A DNA stretch of 14,788 nucleotides from JACRCE01 sp038043305. GTDB taxonomy: Bacteria > Desulfobacterota > GWC2-55-46. The notes beneath the pieces are model-generated. The model had not been told where the DNA came from. It did no database searches and worked only from the letters and a program-made list of their open reading frames with translations. Each line of letters opens with the position of its first letter. Positions within the stretch are counted from its first letter, which is position 1. The stretch spans positions 1 to 14,788 of the forward strand of contig JBBTCG010000234.1 of the NCBI GenBank assembly GCA_038043305.1. The letters are read 5' to 3'. Positions 14,760 through 14,788 of this stretch are shown piece by piece. A program made the position numbers and the translations under genes.

Positions 14760-14785
14760 CTTACCTTTCTTGAAAGAAAGGTAAG
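14760..14785. repeat. Perfect 12-bp inverted repeat at window edge
   Basis: CTTACCTTTCTT (14760-14771) and AAGAAAGGTAAG (14774-14785) with only GA between them. It could be the terminator of a gene beyond the window, but no clear T-run follows on the minus strand. Confidence 0.5.
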
Positions 14786-14788
14786 CCC

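Noticed and set aside
14760..14785. Rho-independent terminator
   Set aside because: The inverted repeat is perfect, but no T-run follows on the minus strand and the gene it would serve is outside the window; kept only as a repeat.

Overview
This window looks like a piece of a draft, metagenome-style assembly. It carries a 100-base run of N and a moderately GC-rich, gene-dense sequence. Every convincing gene is on the minus strand. Cache/PAS histidine kinases, a sigma-54 activator, sigma-54 promoters, REC-PilZ proteins and a likely selenoprotein together suggest a Gram-negative bacterium of the Desulfobacterota (deltaproteobacteria) or Nitrospirota type. That placement is an inference; there is no rRNA or other phylogenetic marker here.

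Layout in transcription order, from the right end. (1) A small four-helix membrane protein (14191-14673). (2) A DedA-family membrane protein (13385-14026) with its own sigma-70-type promoter. (3) A signalling group: a CheR-type methyltransferase (12394-13266), a large Cache-HAMP-PAS hybrid histidine kinase interrupted by the assembly gap (9576-12285), a secreted rhodanese (9164-9583) overlapping the kinase by 8 nt, and an NtrC-family sigma-54 activator (7567-9000). (4) Two paralogous REC-PilZ regulators (6608-7315 and 5566-6360). Each is preceded by a GG-N10-GC sigma-54 promoter and by a shared dyad 150-165 bp further upstream. (5) A group 2 (RpoS/RpoD-like) sigma factor (4541-5542) only 23 nt after the second REC-PilZ gene. 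(6) A membrane-bound Cache-HAMP-PAS kinase (2154-4388). (7) A soluble REC-PAS-PAS kinase (94-2031).

Two observations stand out. First, the rhodanese reading frame is interrupted by one in-frame UGA, two residues after the predicted catalytic Cys. It then continues for 43 codons of typical rhodanese C-terminus. A perfect 7-bp hairpin with a GGUGC loop starts its loop 21 nt after the UGA, as expected of a bacterial SECIS element. This is best read as a selenocysteine rhodanese with a C-T-U active-site motif. Second, the two REC-PilZ genes look like a small sigma-54 regulon: matching -24/-12 promoters, an almost identical 16-bp upstream element (14 of 16 bases) placed one helical turn apart relative to the promoter, and an NtrC-type activator directly next door. 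One of these promoters sits so close to the ATG that the transcript should be nearly leaderless, and it would read on into the sigma factor gene.

The spacers, all under 300 nt, are rich in short palindromic repeats. There is a three-hairpin CCTCTCCCC/GGGGAGAGG element, a CCGTGA hexamer family, and a GTTATCGGTT/AACCGATAAC element. Some of these supply the stop codons of neighbouring genes.
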